Assembly: GCA_964304625.1 (NCBI GenBank)
Contig: OZ199838.1
Coordinates: 13,640,001-13,704,000, forward strand
DNA from: Kudoa neothunni
Taxonomy: Eukaryota; Cnidaria
Length of the DNA: 64,000 nt
Direction of reading: 5' to 3'
The translations under genes and the position numbers were made by a program. Positions 35,229-48,796 of this stretch are shown here, one piece after another (position 1 is the stretch's first letter; each line of letters opens with the position of its first letter). Below the pieces are notes generated by a model. It made no database searches. It was not told where the DNA came from and saw only the letters and a list, made by a program, of their open reading frames with translations.

Positions 35229-36776
35229 TATAGAAATGGGAAAAAGAGATGCAATTACTGTTCAATGTATTCTAGGATTTATTGCATAAAATAAAACTAT
35301 ATAAAAACATCATTTTTGTCCTTATTTTCTTTATAAACATTAGTAGTGTGTTCGGTTTTTTTTTGCGCGCGCGTATTGATTCTTTTGCAATGTTGGGAGA
35401 CCGAGTGATGCCATATGGCAGCATGCATTTAACTTTTTTATTTTGGCACCGTCACACCCCAAATGTTACACATAATTTATTTTACTTTAAACATGTCGTA
35501 TATGTTATCAAATATTTGTTTATTACAGCCATCAAACAAATCTCGGTGTAAAGGGTTAAAATGATGTAACTAACTTTAAGTAAAAAGTGATACCAACGAG
35601 AATAATTCTAAATACGATGATTAGGTAGAAAATAACCAGCCGAATAAAAGAAGAAATAATATTAATATAAATATAATTTTCTCAAATGAATATTAGATAT
35701 TAAGCGTTAAACACCTCAAAAGACATAACTGAATGAAATTTCTGAAGCATCCTCAACCAAGTTACTTGATAATGACTTGTCTGAAGACTTGAGCAATATG
35801 CAAAGTGACCAACAGATAGATAAGCACGAAATCGACGATAATTACTATATATAAAAAATCATAGGGAATTTTTTTATATAGATTTAAAATTTTCCTCGAA
35901 AATATGAACAGTAGGGCGACCTAATGGTTGTAATCTAACAGTCATTGGATTTTCCAAAAAGCGAAGATGAACAATTTAAATTCATATAAAGTAAACAAAC
36001 AATAAAATATTCCATTAAATATTAATTTCATTTTCATTTTTTAGAACAGGAAAACAAGTTAAAAATCACAATTATTTGATCTTAAAACAGTTATAGCCAC
36101 TTTTATAATAAAGTTGACTAAGTAAAATATTATTGCTAGTTTTTTCTCAATTTTGATTAAGAAAAGAAGATTGAATTGATAGAAAAAAATAAATACAGAT
36201 ATGAATTCTTTAAGAAAATTACAACTTAATTAATGCATAATTAGCCAATTTAAAGGTAAAAAGTCGACAAATTTATTTTCTTGTGAAAATTTAATAACAA
36301 TAGTTTATTTATTGGTATACGTATTTGTGAAATTAAAATTTTGATAAAAGTGTTATTTTAAGAGATATTTTCATCCGTTGCAATAGCCAGTGTCTTAAAT
36401 TCTACTTGTTCAAATGAAATCATAACATAATTCTAAGTATCTGGAATTTTTTAATTGTCCATCTTTTCAGCAATCTTATTTCATTAGTTTATACTAACAT
36501 AATTAGTTTGTAAATGCTTATTGTCACGAATTCCTATCTACTCAAATGTAAGTCACACGAAAAATTCGGTGTTTTAGTCTTACTTTTGTATATCTTTAAG
36601 TGCAACCTAATATTTTTAACATTTCTATAATACTTATCCGGAAGATTTAGTTCTATGAAAGTGATAATTCTGCTCACGAAAAATCCACCACGCTAAGGTT
36701 TATTGTAGCTTTTCGAACCCCGAATTTAATTCAGTGACTGAAATTTTTTTTGCTCATTCTGTTAAATTTTAAATAA
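35229..36776. other. piggyBac 3' end and AT-rich spacer
   Basis: Includes the probable piggyBac terminus at about 35555 (GTAAAGGG then TTAA at 35556-35559) and a short GCCATATGGC palindrome near 35411. The remainder to the next Helitron shows no gene. Confidence 0.4.
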
Positions 36777-37824
36777 TCCTTTATATATATAAAAGAGGAC
36801 TGTCGGTTTGTTTGTGTGTGTGTATGTATGCCCCTAAGTACGCATGTGCGGATAATTTTTTCCTTATAGAGAGCCATATAGAAAATTTTTATAAATTTGT
36901 GATATTTAAAAAAATCGTTTAATTGTTGTCGGACTACGAAAGTTTCCAAAAAGTATTTATGAAATAGTGATTTTGTCGATTTAAAGTTTGTTTTTCGGAT
37001 TAAATGAGTTCAACGATAGGATTAGCACTTGCTTATTTCATGGTTATGGTCGGTTGAAGTTAACTATCTTCTTTATATGCTCCATCATACGTTCATTAAC
37101 TGCTTCTATCTATCTTTATATATAAGGTTGGAGTTTCTGTTTGAGTGTCTGTTTAAACACAATCCTTATTTGCGGAGTTTTAACGTATATGACTTGATAA
37201 GTATATTTTATAAGTTCTATTAATGGTTTTAAATGTGGTAAAAAATCTATATATGTTTCATAAATAACAAATTCGTGGAGGACGTTAAAGTTACGTTGAT
37301 TAAAGCGTTATAATGGAAATACTGCGTTCATAGGTTTCATCAAATTGTCCGCTAAGTTTTACTTTATGTGATTAAATTCAATGCGGATGGTTGTACTTTT
37401 ATTTCACAAAATTATTTAAATTGTTTATGTTGAAATCGACGCAATTTGTAGTTGTTTATGATAAAAGCGCATGTATGTTTATGCCGAGTTAAACAATGCT
37501 AATTTTAACAATATCGATTAATTTTCATAAGTTTTCTTCTATCTCTTTTATTTTTTCTATTTTTTTATCTCTTAAAAAGTTAGTGGTGCACCCAGTTACC
37601 GAGCCACGAAATTTTTAAATGGACGCCGGGATTGATACTTTCCTTCACAGAAATTATAATAATTTAAATTACATAATCCAAATCGTTATAGTAAGTTGAT
37701 TAAAAATTTTTTAGTTATTTTGTTTCTATGGGTTAATTCGAGATTTCAATATATTTTTTGAATGCTATTAAAAAATGCCTCTAGGTGAAATCTTCCCCAA
37801 GCAACGCTGGGCAGTTCCAGCTAG
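36777..37824 (+). mobile_element. Non-autonomous Helitron, copy B
   Basis: Starts TCCTTTATATATATAAAAG after host A at 36776 and ends CCAGCTAG before host T at 37825. It is nearly identical to copy A (2356-3407) but in the opposite orientation. The close similarity implies recent activity or recent duplication. It has no Rep or helicase coding. Confidence 0.75.
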
Positions 37825-37871
37825 TTTTATATAAAATACCCAAAAATTGGAGCGGTCATTTCAAAAATTAA

Positions 37872-38525
37872 AAAGATACACACATGGTGCCAAACGGCAA
37901 CATTGGGACGCGGCTTATTTCAATATGCGGGAGTGCGACTGTGCTTGTTTTTATGTTACTTTGTTTTTAACCAAGAAGTCACTCTTCCACCACCTTCACC
38001 ACCACCATCAGAAATGAAATATTAAATTATTGATTTCAATTTTAATAGTACAAAAAGCAGTTTCTGTTTTTATTGAGGCACAAATGAACACTGCACTTAA
38101 TGCAAATATGTTCAAATAATCTATCATTGAAGAATCGGTTGAAGTAAGTGAAACATTCAAATATAATATCTTCAATTTGTTCAAAATTATCAGTTGTTTA
38201 AATATCGTTGTTTATTTAATTTTTCGCGTTCATTGTCTAGTTTAAACGGTAGTCATCCTACTCCCCATCACTAGAACTGTATTCGGATACAATATCATCA
38301 TATTGACTATACGATATGGAATCCGATTCCAGTCCAACGTCTGATTTGTCCGCACCTGGTAAAAATATGATTTTTTAAAAGTCTGTTCTTTTTATTCCAT
38401 TCTCCGATCTAGTCAGAATTCATTATAAAGAATATAAACACACTTAAATCGAGGACCGAACGTTGCCGTGTGACAACGCCCGCTATACCCGTTGGCCCTA
38501 TGTTGCCATTTGGCAACATGGATTA
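37872..38525. mobile_element. Possible MITE with subterminal palindromes
   Basis: The left end has CATGGTGCCAAACGGCAACA (about 37885) and the right end its inverted relative, TGTTGCCATTTGGCAACATG (about 38500-38521), each internally palindromic. A further related palindrome lies at 38463-38480, and another at 38842-38862. This arrangement resembles piggyBac-type MITEs, but a clean target duplication was not identified. The interior has a GC-poor non-coding body. Confidence 0.45.
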
Positions 38526-40128
38526 ATCTATCCCTATATTATACATATCAAAACGTATTTTCATCTTAGATCCATTTTTAGAATAAAATTATTTAATACT
38601 ATATGTGCATATTTTTCAATTTTACTGAAACCTCAAAATTCCAAGTTCAATTACTGGCTACTTTTATCCTTTTGTTATATTTGCCGTGGAGTTAAATATT
38701 CACCCGTATTGCTCTCGACATAAATCAAACAAATTTTCATAATTCATTTTTATGAAATCAAATAAACATTAACTATATTATTATAATAAAGATGGGTTTA
38801 AAAAATGTAATTAAATGGTTAAACACTCACAAAATTAAAATGTTGACATTTGGCCACATTAAGGTTCAATGGGCTAAGCTAACATATTAGATCATTTGGA
38901 GGGATTAATCTGTTTAATAATTTTACAGAGTTTTTTTATATAAGGTAGGTCTCACCGAGCTAGTTCAATTTTGAGACAATGATTTCCATGGCATTGTTAC
39001 TAATACCATCAAATTATACTTAATTGAATTTCCATGATTTTTGAAATATCATTGTATAAAATTAATCGAATATTATCTTTGAATTGTATACCAAATTACA
39101 TTTATAACAGTGTAACGAATGATAACAATTTTAACATTGTTATGGGAAATTATTTCCTCAGAAATATCACAATAAACATTTAATAATTATTCGAAATTTT
39201 ATATAAAGGGGCGCAATTAATAATCAATTTTCCTACGCTACTCAATACTATACGATGACACACAATTTTCACACTAACAGCACATGAGTCCCACTGAAAA
39301 AGCTGCGATGTGTTCATAAACGGCCATTCGGTGGAAATCGTTATCAAATATTATCCCGAGTACGTGTGAAAATTTTTTATTATTCCATGGTTTACGGTCG
39401 AAAGTTGTGTTTAGCTATTGCTCATTTTGTGTGATAAGCCAGCAGCATCTATGATAGTTGAACTTCAACCTATACACCGTGTTAATTAAATCTTTGTTAT
39501 GCGCACCACAAATGGAACATGATTGTCACCGCCCCTGGTATTAGTTTCCAGGCAGCAATTATAATAAAAATTGGTACATTTAATAAGTTTTTATGTAACT
39601 CTTATTTTCTTAATTGTTGTTAAACACTAAAACAATTATTACAATCAATAATCATTTATTTTACCCTATCAAACTTGACCACGGTTCTTCATCCTATCAA
39701 TTAAAGGATGTGCCCTAATCAGCGCCTGTCAAAACCACTAATATCTCACATTATTTCGTTGGCATACGACTGATCGTGTGGTTGATTGATTGATTGATTT
39801 TGTGCTCAGTTTCTCATTCTGAGTTATTATTAGGTAATTATCTATTTATCAATGAGGTTGTGTGTTGGTAGTACTGTTACAACTAATATTTGGTTGTCGT
39901 ATATGTGTTGTTATTTGCTGCAGCTATCGACCGTCCATTCATTTCTGATGTAATTTTGTTTTTTTCCAGGCTGTTTTTATCATTCTACAAACAAACAACT
40001 CTAAAAGTTTCACATCAATTACACTGGTTCACTGGATATTTTCACGCGATACAACCGACCCTAACTGCACGATCGCCTCTACTATTTCCAATTTCTATAG
40101 TTGGATATTCTGTGCTTAGTTTTTTACT
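38526..40128. other. Region upstream of cyclin E
   Basis: No gene supported. It contains a (GATT)4 run near 39784 and a pyrimidine-rich stretch around 39955-39990. The 80-codon ORF at 39890-40132 lacks an ATG and has no homology I recognise. The cyclin E promoter is presumably in its last part. Confidence 0.35.
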
Positions 40129-43100
40129 ATGAAAAAATATGTTAAAAAGAAAGTTTGCTCGCTGAAAAACGCCACCGCTGTTAGTAATGAGTGTGGTGAT
40201 ATTTCCCATCCTTGCGAGGAAACCGCCGGTCAGCATATTAATCGTGCTACTCCATCTAATTCAAAAAATAAAGATTTCAAAAGAAAGGTAAACGATGTGT
40301 CATTTATTCATTCAAATGTATCGCATTTTTCGCACGCATCCTTAACAATTAATACCCATTTTAATTTTCGGCGTGTTTTGTGCTTAATCTCTTAATTTCG
40401 TTTGTAATTTTTTAGCATGGCGCTCAATTCGAGTTTTCGTTGCGACTATCATTTTATCAATTAAGAGATCAATCCGTATTTGTGCATTGTGTTGTCTTTC
40501 TTATCAGTTAATGATAGAACTCGCTGTGAAAATTTCCAATTAAATAAAGAATTGCGGCGATTAAATCATTACTCAGCGATTTTGATTTCATTAGGGATAC
40601 ATAATAAGTTAATCTCACTGGATGAATGGATGAGCGCACCGTGAAATGTGATATTGTGCTTAGCCTACTTCCCTTGTTAATTCTCCATGGGAGCATTCTT
40701 AAATCATACACTACTTAACAAATAAACCATTGGGGAATTTATAACTGTGCGGGATTCGATGTGGATTTTGTATAAAACTGATAATTTTGTGTAAATTGCC
40801 GAGATAATTAATAGATTTGTCCAGTGTTTTATTATCACCGCTTCTTAACTAATATTACGTTGACCCGGTGTTAAATATAAGTCACACATTGTTTGAAATT
40901 AATCTACTGTGAAAAGGCTGCCACGATTTGATTCATTATTTAATTGATATTAATTGATTGCGCACATTTAATAATTACGTACCTAATGCTACAACTAGTG
41001 CCGCTATGCGAAACTCTAAGTAGGGTTGTTTATTACAGTGTAATTGTGTAACTGATTAATGCCGCACAATCTATTTCAGGGATTGATATAGTTGGGCGGT
41101 AATTCTTGAGCGTCATATTCAGTTAATGTATGCATCCAGTTAACTTGGACGTTGCATTTGTTTAGTTTGTAAGATTGATGTAAGTTTAAATTTTTTCACA
41201 CGGGAATTGTGTAGTTGTTTGCCGCTACAAATTGTTGATTTTTCGTGCGTTTAATTGGTTCAGACGTTAGTTGAACGTTACATATTAATTTTATCGAGTG
41301 ATACTGAACAGCATTTTTTTTTGATCAGCCAACTGAACTCTGTTATTATCTAGGTCAATATCGGATTACGATTAAATTCTATTGTTCAATCAGATTCAAA
41401 AACTTCTCACATTGCCTCTTCCAAAGTCACTTCTAAGTTGCAGATCTTTCGTGATATGGTTAGTTCAAAGTTGAGACCATGTGTCAAAAAGCGCAAGTCC
41501 GTCGATGACAAAACAAACTCCTTCTATTCTTCGATACATGCTACAGCAGGTGTATCTTCGTCACCTAAACAGCAATCTGTAAGCAACACCAAATTGAGCT
41601 ATAGCTCATCGTTAAGAAGCGCAAAATATTGTAAAACGCCAGTCAAACTACATTCCAAACATAAAACTCTTCAAGCGCTTAATCAATCGTTCGATGGTGG
41701 ACACAACAAAGGCCCGTTATTTTGTACTGATGGTGAGTTGTCGTCCTCAGCACCACAACAAACTCTTCAATTGGAATCGAATGAACAACTATTACCCTTT
41801 GTCAATCGACCGGGCTATAATCAAGAATTGGTCGATGAAAACGACCAAATCACTCAAGATATTATTAAAGCTGTTCAAACAAATTACAATCTATCTAAAG
41901 ATTTTGTTCTTACGTCCGAAGGCTTAAAAAAGATCGTGTTCCCTGTACCGCCCGTATCTAATGTTAACATTGATCGAGGCATCAACTACAACAATAACGA
42001 TCAATTTGAATCGATACAATCTAATGATGGGGTTTTCAACTCGAATATGTCTAGACCAAGCTCGTCACAAAGTTTATCCAACACACACCCCTACCACACC
42101 AGACAATATTCCGACAGCTATGGCAGTTACAACTATGGTCAACAACTTACTCTGACCAGTGAGGATGAGACTGCCGGTTCGTTTTATGGATCAACTAGAA
42201 AATTAGCGCATCATCAATACAACAATGGTGACGATCAACAGCACGGATTCACTGATGAAAATGATATCGATCTATCGTGCAATTCTGAATCACGTATGCA
42301 CTCCACTTTTAATAATAATAATAACAACAACAACAACAACAACAACAACAAAAGTTCTTTATCATCACAAACCGCCACTTGCGCTACCACTACTACCAAC
42401 ACCAATTATTATAACAACTCAGATGATACTTTGAATGATGTCATTCTGCGAAATCAACTCAAATCCACATTACATCCTACCAACAGCGTTTATTCGATCA
42501 ACAATTTCAACGTGAACTGTTTGTTGGTTTCCAACTATCCTGATCCATTTCAATACAATTCCAAATGTTGCTACAGCGCTGAAACATGGGAAAGCATGAT
42601 CAACTCCGCAAATTTACATACACCACGTCTATTCTATTTGAAGAAACAAAAATATGTGTCTGTGAAAACAAGAGCTATTCTTTTTGGATGGTTGGCTGAG
42701 GTGTGTGATGCCTTCAAAATGCATCGTGATACCTACTATCTGGCTATCAATTACGTCGATCGTTATCTCTCTGCCGTCGCAGATGTGCGATGCAATCAAC
42801 TGCAACTGTTGGGGGTTACTGCGTTGTATGTGGCCGCAAAGTTAGAAGAGATTTATCCACCTAATTTGCAACGCTTCGTCAATGTTACTGATGGTGCCAC
42901 CACACAAGAACAAGTGCTCGTTCAGGAGCTGGCTTTGGTAAAAACCCTCAAATGGCAACTCAATGAAATGACTGCTTACACTTGGCTTGCGTTATTTGTA
43001 TTGACATTCGAGAACTTTCAACTACTGCAACCACATTCCACCAACTGCAGAACACATCCTAAGACTCGTGGCCACGAAAAACGACTCTCTAGTAGAGGTC

Positions 43101-43629
43101 AGTGGAAAATGCGCTGCCTTGAATTTCCTACCACGGCATTTAAAGAGATTGTACACATCACCAAAGTTAGCTTGCTCATCAACTCTGTATTTCTAATTCT
43201 CCTTTCTTTTAGCTGCTAGAAGTGGTGGTGATTGACGCCGAGTCCTTGAAGTACTCTAGTATTGTGCTGGCCGCTTCGATTTTTTTTATTTGTCGAAATT
43301 ACGACCAATCTATACTCGATTTCACTGGTATCTCTTTCCGGCAAATTGAAAACTGCGTCAGCTGGATGAACGTGTATAGTGGTGTTATTCGTGGTAGACG
43401 ACCATCTATTTCTGTTATGAACACCTCACAGCTCTCATCCAACAGCAACTCCTCCAAAAGCTCATCCAACAATTCGTTCAGTGTTATCCACAATCAGAAC
43501 GATGAAAACTACACCATCCAACGACATCGTGATGCATTGAAATATTTTGAAAACCTACAACACAAAGTCAAATCCGAATCAAGCATCAATGTGCCTAGTG
43601 GTATTATTGTTGACAAGTGCTATCGTTAG
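40129..43629 (+). CDS. CCNE: Cyclin E-type G1/S cyclin
   Basis: Regulatory subunit expected to activate CDK2 at S-phase entry in the nucleus. Exons 40129-40287, 41354-43165 and 43213-43629 join to about 795 residues, longer than vertebrate cyclin E (about 400). The extra length is a low-complexity Ser/Asn/Gln-rich N-terminal region that includes about 13 Asn in a row. The first cyclin box (from about residue 455) carries SVKTRAILFGWLAEV, ALYVAAKLEEIYPP and ELALVKTLKW. The second repeat carries LKYSSIVLAASIFF and FRQIENCVSWMNVY, both cyclin E hallmarks. The usual MRAILLDWL motif reads TRAILFGWL. The protein ends soon after VPSG, where other cyclin Es have the LLTPP degron. Exon 1 and its 1066-bp intron rest on frame and splice signals only. 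AATAAA follows at about 43804. Confidence 0.9.
42311..42349 (+). repeat. AAT/AAC triplet repeat in cyclin E exon 2
   Basis: Four AAT then nine AAC codons in the sense frame give a polyasparagine tract. The mixed codons suggest an old AAT tract with spread of AAC by slippage. It is a candidate length polymorphism. Confidence 0.95.
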
Positions 43630-45018
43630 TTCTTGTCAACTTTGTCACCACACCAGCCTCAAATCCGCTGTCTGGGTGACTATTGGTCTTGTCCAAATTT
43701 TCTTTTTTATATTTCAAGATTTGTACCTTATTGATACCTAGAAATTATTCCGTTATAGTTAATTATTATTGTGATACGATTTGGTTTTCCTTTTTTTCTT
43801 CAAATAAAATTTGTGTACGCATATTTAAAAGAGAAACGATTAAATAAATGGAATAACTTTAAATCTCTGATTTCTAATAATACGACACAAAATATACTAG
43901 AATTAAAAGTGTGAGATCTCTAGATCGTAATTTAATGGGAAACTTCATATTAACTCTGCTAGTCGTGAAATGTGGATATGATTCCAATTTTGGGTAGTGT
44001 CTATTCGCCATTATAAATTTAATGGATTGAGCGGATTTTTTCCTATAGTTGAGTATCCTTAGTCCAAAAAAAGCTCGAAGGTGGCTTAGTAATAATTAAA
44101 TTTAAAAAATTATAGAAAATGCAGTTTATATGTATCTCATTAATGGAATATGTGGGGATTAAGAATTGTAGAAGCGCGTACGACTGTCGTATCGTGCTTG
44201 TTCTGTGACAAGAGTTAATGTGATGTTTCGCTTTGTATTAAATGAGAATTTCACTAGAAATAAGTTGTAATAGCTTTTTAAGTGCAAAATTAAAAATATT
44301 TTTCCTGAATGAACAAGATCTATCTTGAAAATAAAGCTGGGAGCATATTTGTAGTTCAATTGATAAAAGCTAAGGCGAAAATAAGCCGTAGAAATTTTTT
44401 ATAGAATAAAATTGATATCACTTAGTATTACATTCATATAAACATTGTAGATCAATGTTTTTTAACCCTGATAGAAGAGTTCTCCTTTATTGGCGACGAA
44501 GTGTTTTTCAAATTTAATTTTGATGGCCATTTATCAGTAACTATGAAAAGAATAATTTGACCTTTTATTCTCAATGTTGATTAAAATTGAAATGATTGGA
44601 AGAAAAAAGTGCATCTGCATGACGTTATTTTGAATGTTTCCTTCCAAGTAGTTTAAATGTTAGTGCTTTTTATCCATTTAAATATAAATTCAAAATAATT
44701 TTAATGAATTTTATTATAAAAAGCATTTAAAAATTTGAAATTGTGCCATCTTAAATAATGTATGATATTTTTACACATAATCGTAATACCTTCCATAAAC
44801 GATTTTTGTTCAATTATAATTTGTCATATTTTAAAAATATTAATATAGGTAGTTAAAAAGTTGGGAAATTAATTTACATAAATTATGAAAGAAAGATTAT
44901 TGTGTCCTATCTAATAAACCGTTATTGTCATGATTCATAATTGTATAATATATCAACTTCAAGGGTAAAGTATGTACCAAAACTCAATCTGCTATGTTTC
45001 TATTTAAAAATATTAAAT
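43630..45018. other. Cyclin E 3' region and spacer
   Basis: The polyadenylation signal AATAAA at about 43804 closes the cyclin E transcript. No further gene was recognised. A sequence at about 44453 (CAATGTTTTTTAACCCTG) resembles an isolated hAT-type terminus without a partner. Confidence 0.4.
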
Positions 45019-45744
45019 CAATGTTTCCCAACGTGGAACACATATCTCAAAAGTGGAACCTGAAAAAAGTTATGGTGTGGCTTGGAAATTTTTGAACGTT
45101 TAATGATCCGCTCTGGTGGGACGCTGACAATTCTCAGCATTGGTGTGATACGGATTGTGGAGACATAATTGGGCAGTATGACGTACTTTGAAGTTAATAT
45201 CGTGATTTTTGACATCGCTTATCTATTAGCGACGATTAATATCGTAAAAAATACAAAAACAATGACTGATATAAAAATTAATAATAATATTTAACGTGTC
45301 CTTCACCCCAATAGAATCAGAATGGTTCGAATCTCAATATTGTCTGATTTACAATCGTATATCCCCTTATTTGATTAAACCTAATATAATGTTAATTCAT
45401 TTTGTATTTATATCATTTATTTACCTTTTATTAGGCCCATATACATAAACGTCTTCCCGAATGGAGGTGGACTACGGCTTGTTCCATCTGAGTCTGTTTT
45501 TGACGGAATGAAGAACTAAAGATGTTAATTTTTAAGGTCCATCGATAAATTCAGATAGATCTGATCGAATACATTTGAATTGGAAAATGATATATATTAG
45601 ATGCTTTCAAATTTTAGTGTAATAAGTATCTTTATTCAAAGTTATAAACAATTTAATTTAAAAGTCAATGCGTTTGAAAAAGGTGAAACACGGGACTTTT
45701 TTTTAATAAGTGGGCATAAAAGAAAAAAAGTTATGGAAACATTG
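45019..45744. mobile_element. hAT MITE, CAATGTTTCCC family, copy 1
   Basis: The left end CAATGTTTCCCAACG and inverted right end CAATGTTTCCATAAC bound 726 bp of non-coding DNA. Flanking octamers TATTAAAT and CTTCAAAT are only partly alike. The right half is homologous to 56890-57161, fixing the family relation. Confidence 0.65.
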
Positions 45745-47201
45745 CTTCAAATGTTTTCAGATGTGGAGTAGAAATTTGTTATATCTATGTTTAAAAAATT
45801 TAAATATTTTTAGATATAGAATAGTTTTGAAAATGAGACGTTGACACAAAAAATTGATCGATGTATTAGCATATTGATTATATTAAGTCATTGTTTACAA
45901 ATCTGATACAAAATAAATATCCAATGCATCATAATGACGGCGTAAAATTTTTCGGTGGTTATGCTAAATACGAACAAACTTATTATTTAATTTCCATTTT
46001 TCCTGTAATTTGATTATAATCTCGAAAAAACTTTTGTTGGCATTTTAACTTATTAAATCGTTAGAACTAACCACTTTTATCGTAATATATTATTTTAAGG
46101 TCGTAAACAAGAAATTTGGGCACAAGACGGTTAACAATCTTATTAACCCTCTCAATCCGAACACGACGCGATATGACATTGTGTTTCTATTATTTTATAT
46201 TTGACGCAGTTTTAACAACTGAACGACTATTGTAATGTATGATCCAATATAAAATTTATGTTAAGTCAAATATTTTTTATCTTCTCGAAATTATTTTTCC
46301 GGTCGAATTGGTAAAGTAGGAGCGAAAGGAGCAACTAATAACTATATTACAAAAAACTCATTGCAAACAATCATATTTTAGTCGGCTTTCACTAACTTTA
46401 GGTCTTATGATTATTGTTAACTTCATGCTGATAAACCCCTCTATTTTTAGCATATTTTGGCAGGTCGATCATACTTTTTAACTAACAAGCGCATCGGTTC
46501 TGAAATAGAAACAGATGGGTCACAGAACAATTATTAGTCAATATTTACATAGAAAACTAGATATATCAGAAGCAGTTCTGCCAGCAGGTTAAAAAACCCC
46601 CAAAGAGATTAAAAAATTTTGGCGTATCTCCACATATAAAATTAAACCTTTATAAATAAAATACATGTTTTTAAATTTGCACGCGCGCTCACCAAAAAAA
46701 TAACATTTTCAAAATTTATTTTATATTCAAAATTAGTAAAAACTATTACGATATTTTTGTTTGGTAACTACGTAATTCGGCTACAATATTTGGATATTTT
46801 TTGCCTCCATGTTAAAGCGTTGAATCAAAAGCGATAACTTTTTGGATATTGTTCATAAGCGAAAGCAAGCATGGTTCATTCACTTTCTGTTATTTCGATC
46901 GCGACAGAGCAACACGATCCCTGATATCGCAAAATGTTTGCTATTCAGAAAATTTTTAAAGGGAAAAAGACGAAATGATAGCAAAATTTGATGAAATGTG
47001 GGTTCTTGCATTCAAAGACGAACTTCGATTCCTGGAGCACCGCTACCAGCATTCAATGGGGTTTTAACAAATTAAAGGTTTTAAATCTTTATTATTAAAT
47101 TATTCTAAATTTAGATACTTATTATAAGAATAATTAATTAAAATGGACAAAATTGTTCATATTTGACATCGCCAGACATATCAGCAACATTTATTTAAAT
47201 T
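45745..47201. other. AT-rich spacer with stray transposon ends
   Basis: Includes a single piggyBac-like terminus TTAACCCTCTCAATCCG near 46143 with no partner found. No gene was recognised. Confidence 0.35.
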
Positions 47202-47219
47202 TTGATGCCAATAAAAAGT

Positions 47220-47837
47220 TTCATAGGTATTCCTGCCGCGGAACCCCGATTGAAAACCACTGCTCTAAATTATCAAAAAACGAACTACCTCCAAAGATTT
47301 TGGGGTGAAATTCACCCCGGAATTTTTTTGAATAAATTTAAACAAAAAAATTGTAATAAATTTACTCCTAAAATAATATATGCTTTGACACATTGTATTC
47401 AGAGAAAAATTGTCATTACTCACATTACTAATCCTCATAAAACCTTATACGGCGTAAGTCAAGTCACCAATTCTTCGGTAACACACAAAAGTAAAAAACG
47501 TAACTGCTATGTATTTTATTTTAATTTCTAATATAATTTATTTTTTTAACATAATGAGCTAATATAAAATTCATTTTGAACAATAAACCCATTTTTTGGA
47601 TGAATAATTAAATACAAATTATGCTGAGGTGAATTTCACCCCAAAATCTTTGGAGAGTGTTTTCCAATTTGTAATGATTTCCTATTTTTTTTTAAGCCAA
47701 AAACTCACAAATTTTACTTAAATAAATTTATAGATATAGCGATAATTTCACATGAATTAAAAAAACCATGAAAGAATATATGATAGGATTAGAACTTGTT
47801 TGAGGTGAATTTCACCCCAAAATCCTTAGAGGGTTAA
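47220..47837. mobile_element. Mixed hAT and piggyBac-like terminal repeats
   Basis: 47220-47263 ends with the inverted form of CAGTGGTTTTCAATCGGGG, a common hAT terminus. From about 47286 to 47660, inverted copies of CTCCAAAGATTTTGGGGTGA, each containing a GGGGTGAAATTCACCCC-type hairpin, bound a small non-coding element. A further copy of the same end reaches TTAA at 47834-47837 (complement TTAACCCTCTAAGG), as in piggyBac-type transposons. The 109-codon ORF at 47202-47531 crosses several of these ends and is not a gene. Confidence 0.6.
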
Positions 47838-48116
47838 AATACAATAAAAATAGAATAGTATCTATTAAAGTTTTTTAATCTTCTGATTCTATAATTTCGT
47901 CTTCAGATATTAAATTTAAATTTATTGTCGTATTATTGTAATTTTTAGGCGCGATCACTCACCCATACCTAATGTCTAGTGTAGATCAATATACTCACAA
48001 TTAATTACCTCATAATTCAAGATATATTTTTAAATAACGTTTAAATTTTCTAATAATTTATGACGATGTTTACTTAGAAATTATGTAATCGGATCACGTT
48101 AAACAACCTAATAGGC

Positions 48117-48423
48117 CAGGCTGACCTAAAATAGAAGCCGCATTTAGTGAACTTCAAATTTTTCGGAGCCACTAGGAATAAAAATTAAATTTCGGGATTT
48201 GTTATTATATTTTGTCTAAACGTTTTCATTAATAATGAATTAATATTAAGTTCATGCGTTTTTATTCAGGACAAATGCATGATCCTATGGCTTTCAAAGT
48301 ATCAAAATAACTTTATGAGCAAAAAATTAATGAAGCGATAAATCAAGTCTAAATTTTTCAAAAGCCGCACTTCAACTTCCAAGAGCCATATGTGGCTCGC
48401 GATCCGCGGTTTGGCCATCCCTG
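48117..48423. mobile_element. Compact hAT MITE
   Basis: Starts CAGGCTGACC and ends GGCCATCCCTG, inverted imperfect termini with CAGG starts. Flanking octamers TAATAGGC and TAACGGGC agree at 6 of 8 positions. The same 307-bp sequence, split by an insertion, lies at 11801-13653. Confidence 0.7.
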
Positions 48424-48796
48424 TAACGGGCTATTGTTCAACATCGTAAAAGTTTAAACCCCGCATGATATAATCAGAATAAGACATGTTATTAAAAAAT
48501 ATAAATATTAACGTCCCATACCCAAATCTTTGTGTTATTATTCAATGTTTACCGATTTTCATTAAGAACCCAATCAGAAGGCATACCTCAAACTATCTCC
48601 CGCTACAGCATCAAATATGCTCATAAAAGAACGCATGACATTCACGTGTTGCAAGCGGAAATAAATGTTTTAACAACAAGAAATATTAGAGTGACTAGAA
48701 AACGCCTAGCAGAAATGATAAAAAAGACAATCAATAACAGCAATCTAAACATCAACAACACAGCCTACAACATTAAATATCAATAACGGTTGTTGT
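48424..48796. other. Spacer downstream of the eL36 gene
   Basis: Probable 3' flank of the minus-strand ribosomal gene. The 84-codon plus-strand ORF (48532-48786) has no recognisable relatives and is not called. Confidence 0.35.

Noticed and set aside
47202-47531. 109-codon plus-strand ORF
   Set aside because: Spans two transposon termini including a hairpin, so it cannot be one conserved gene.
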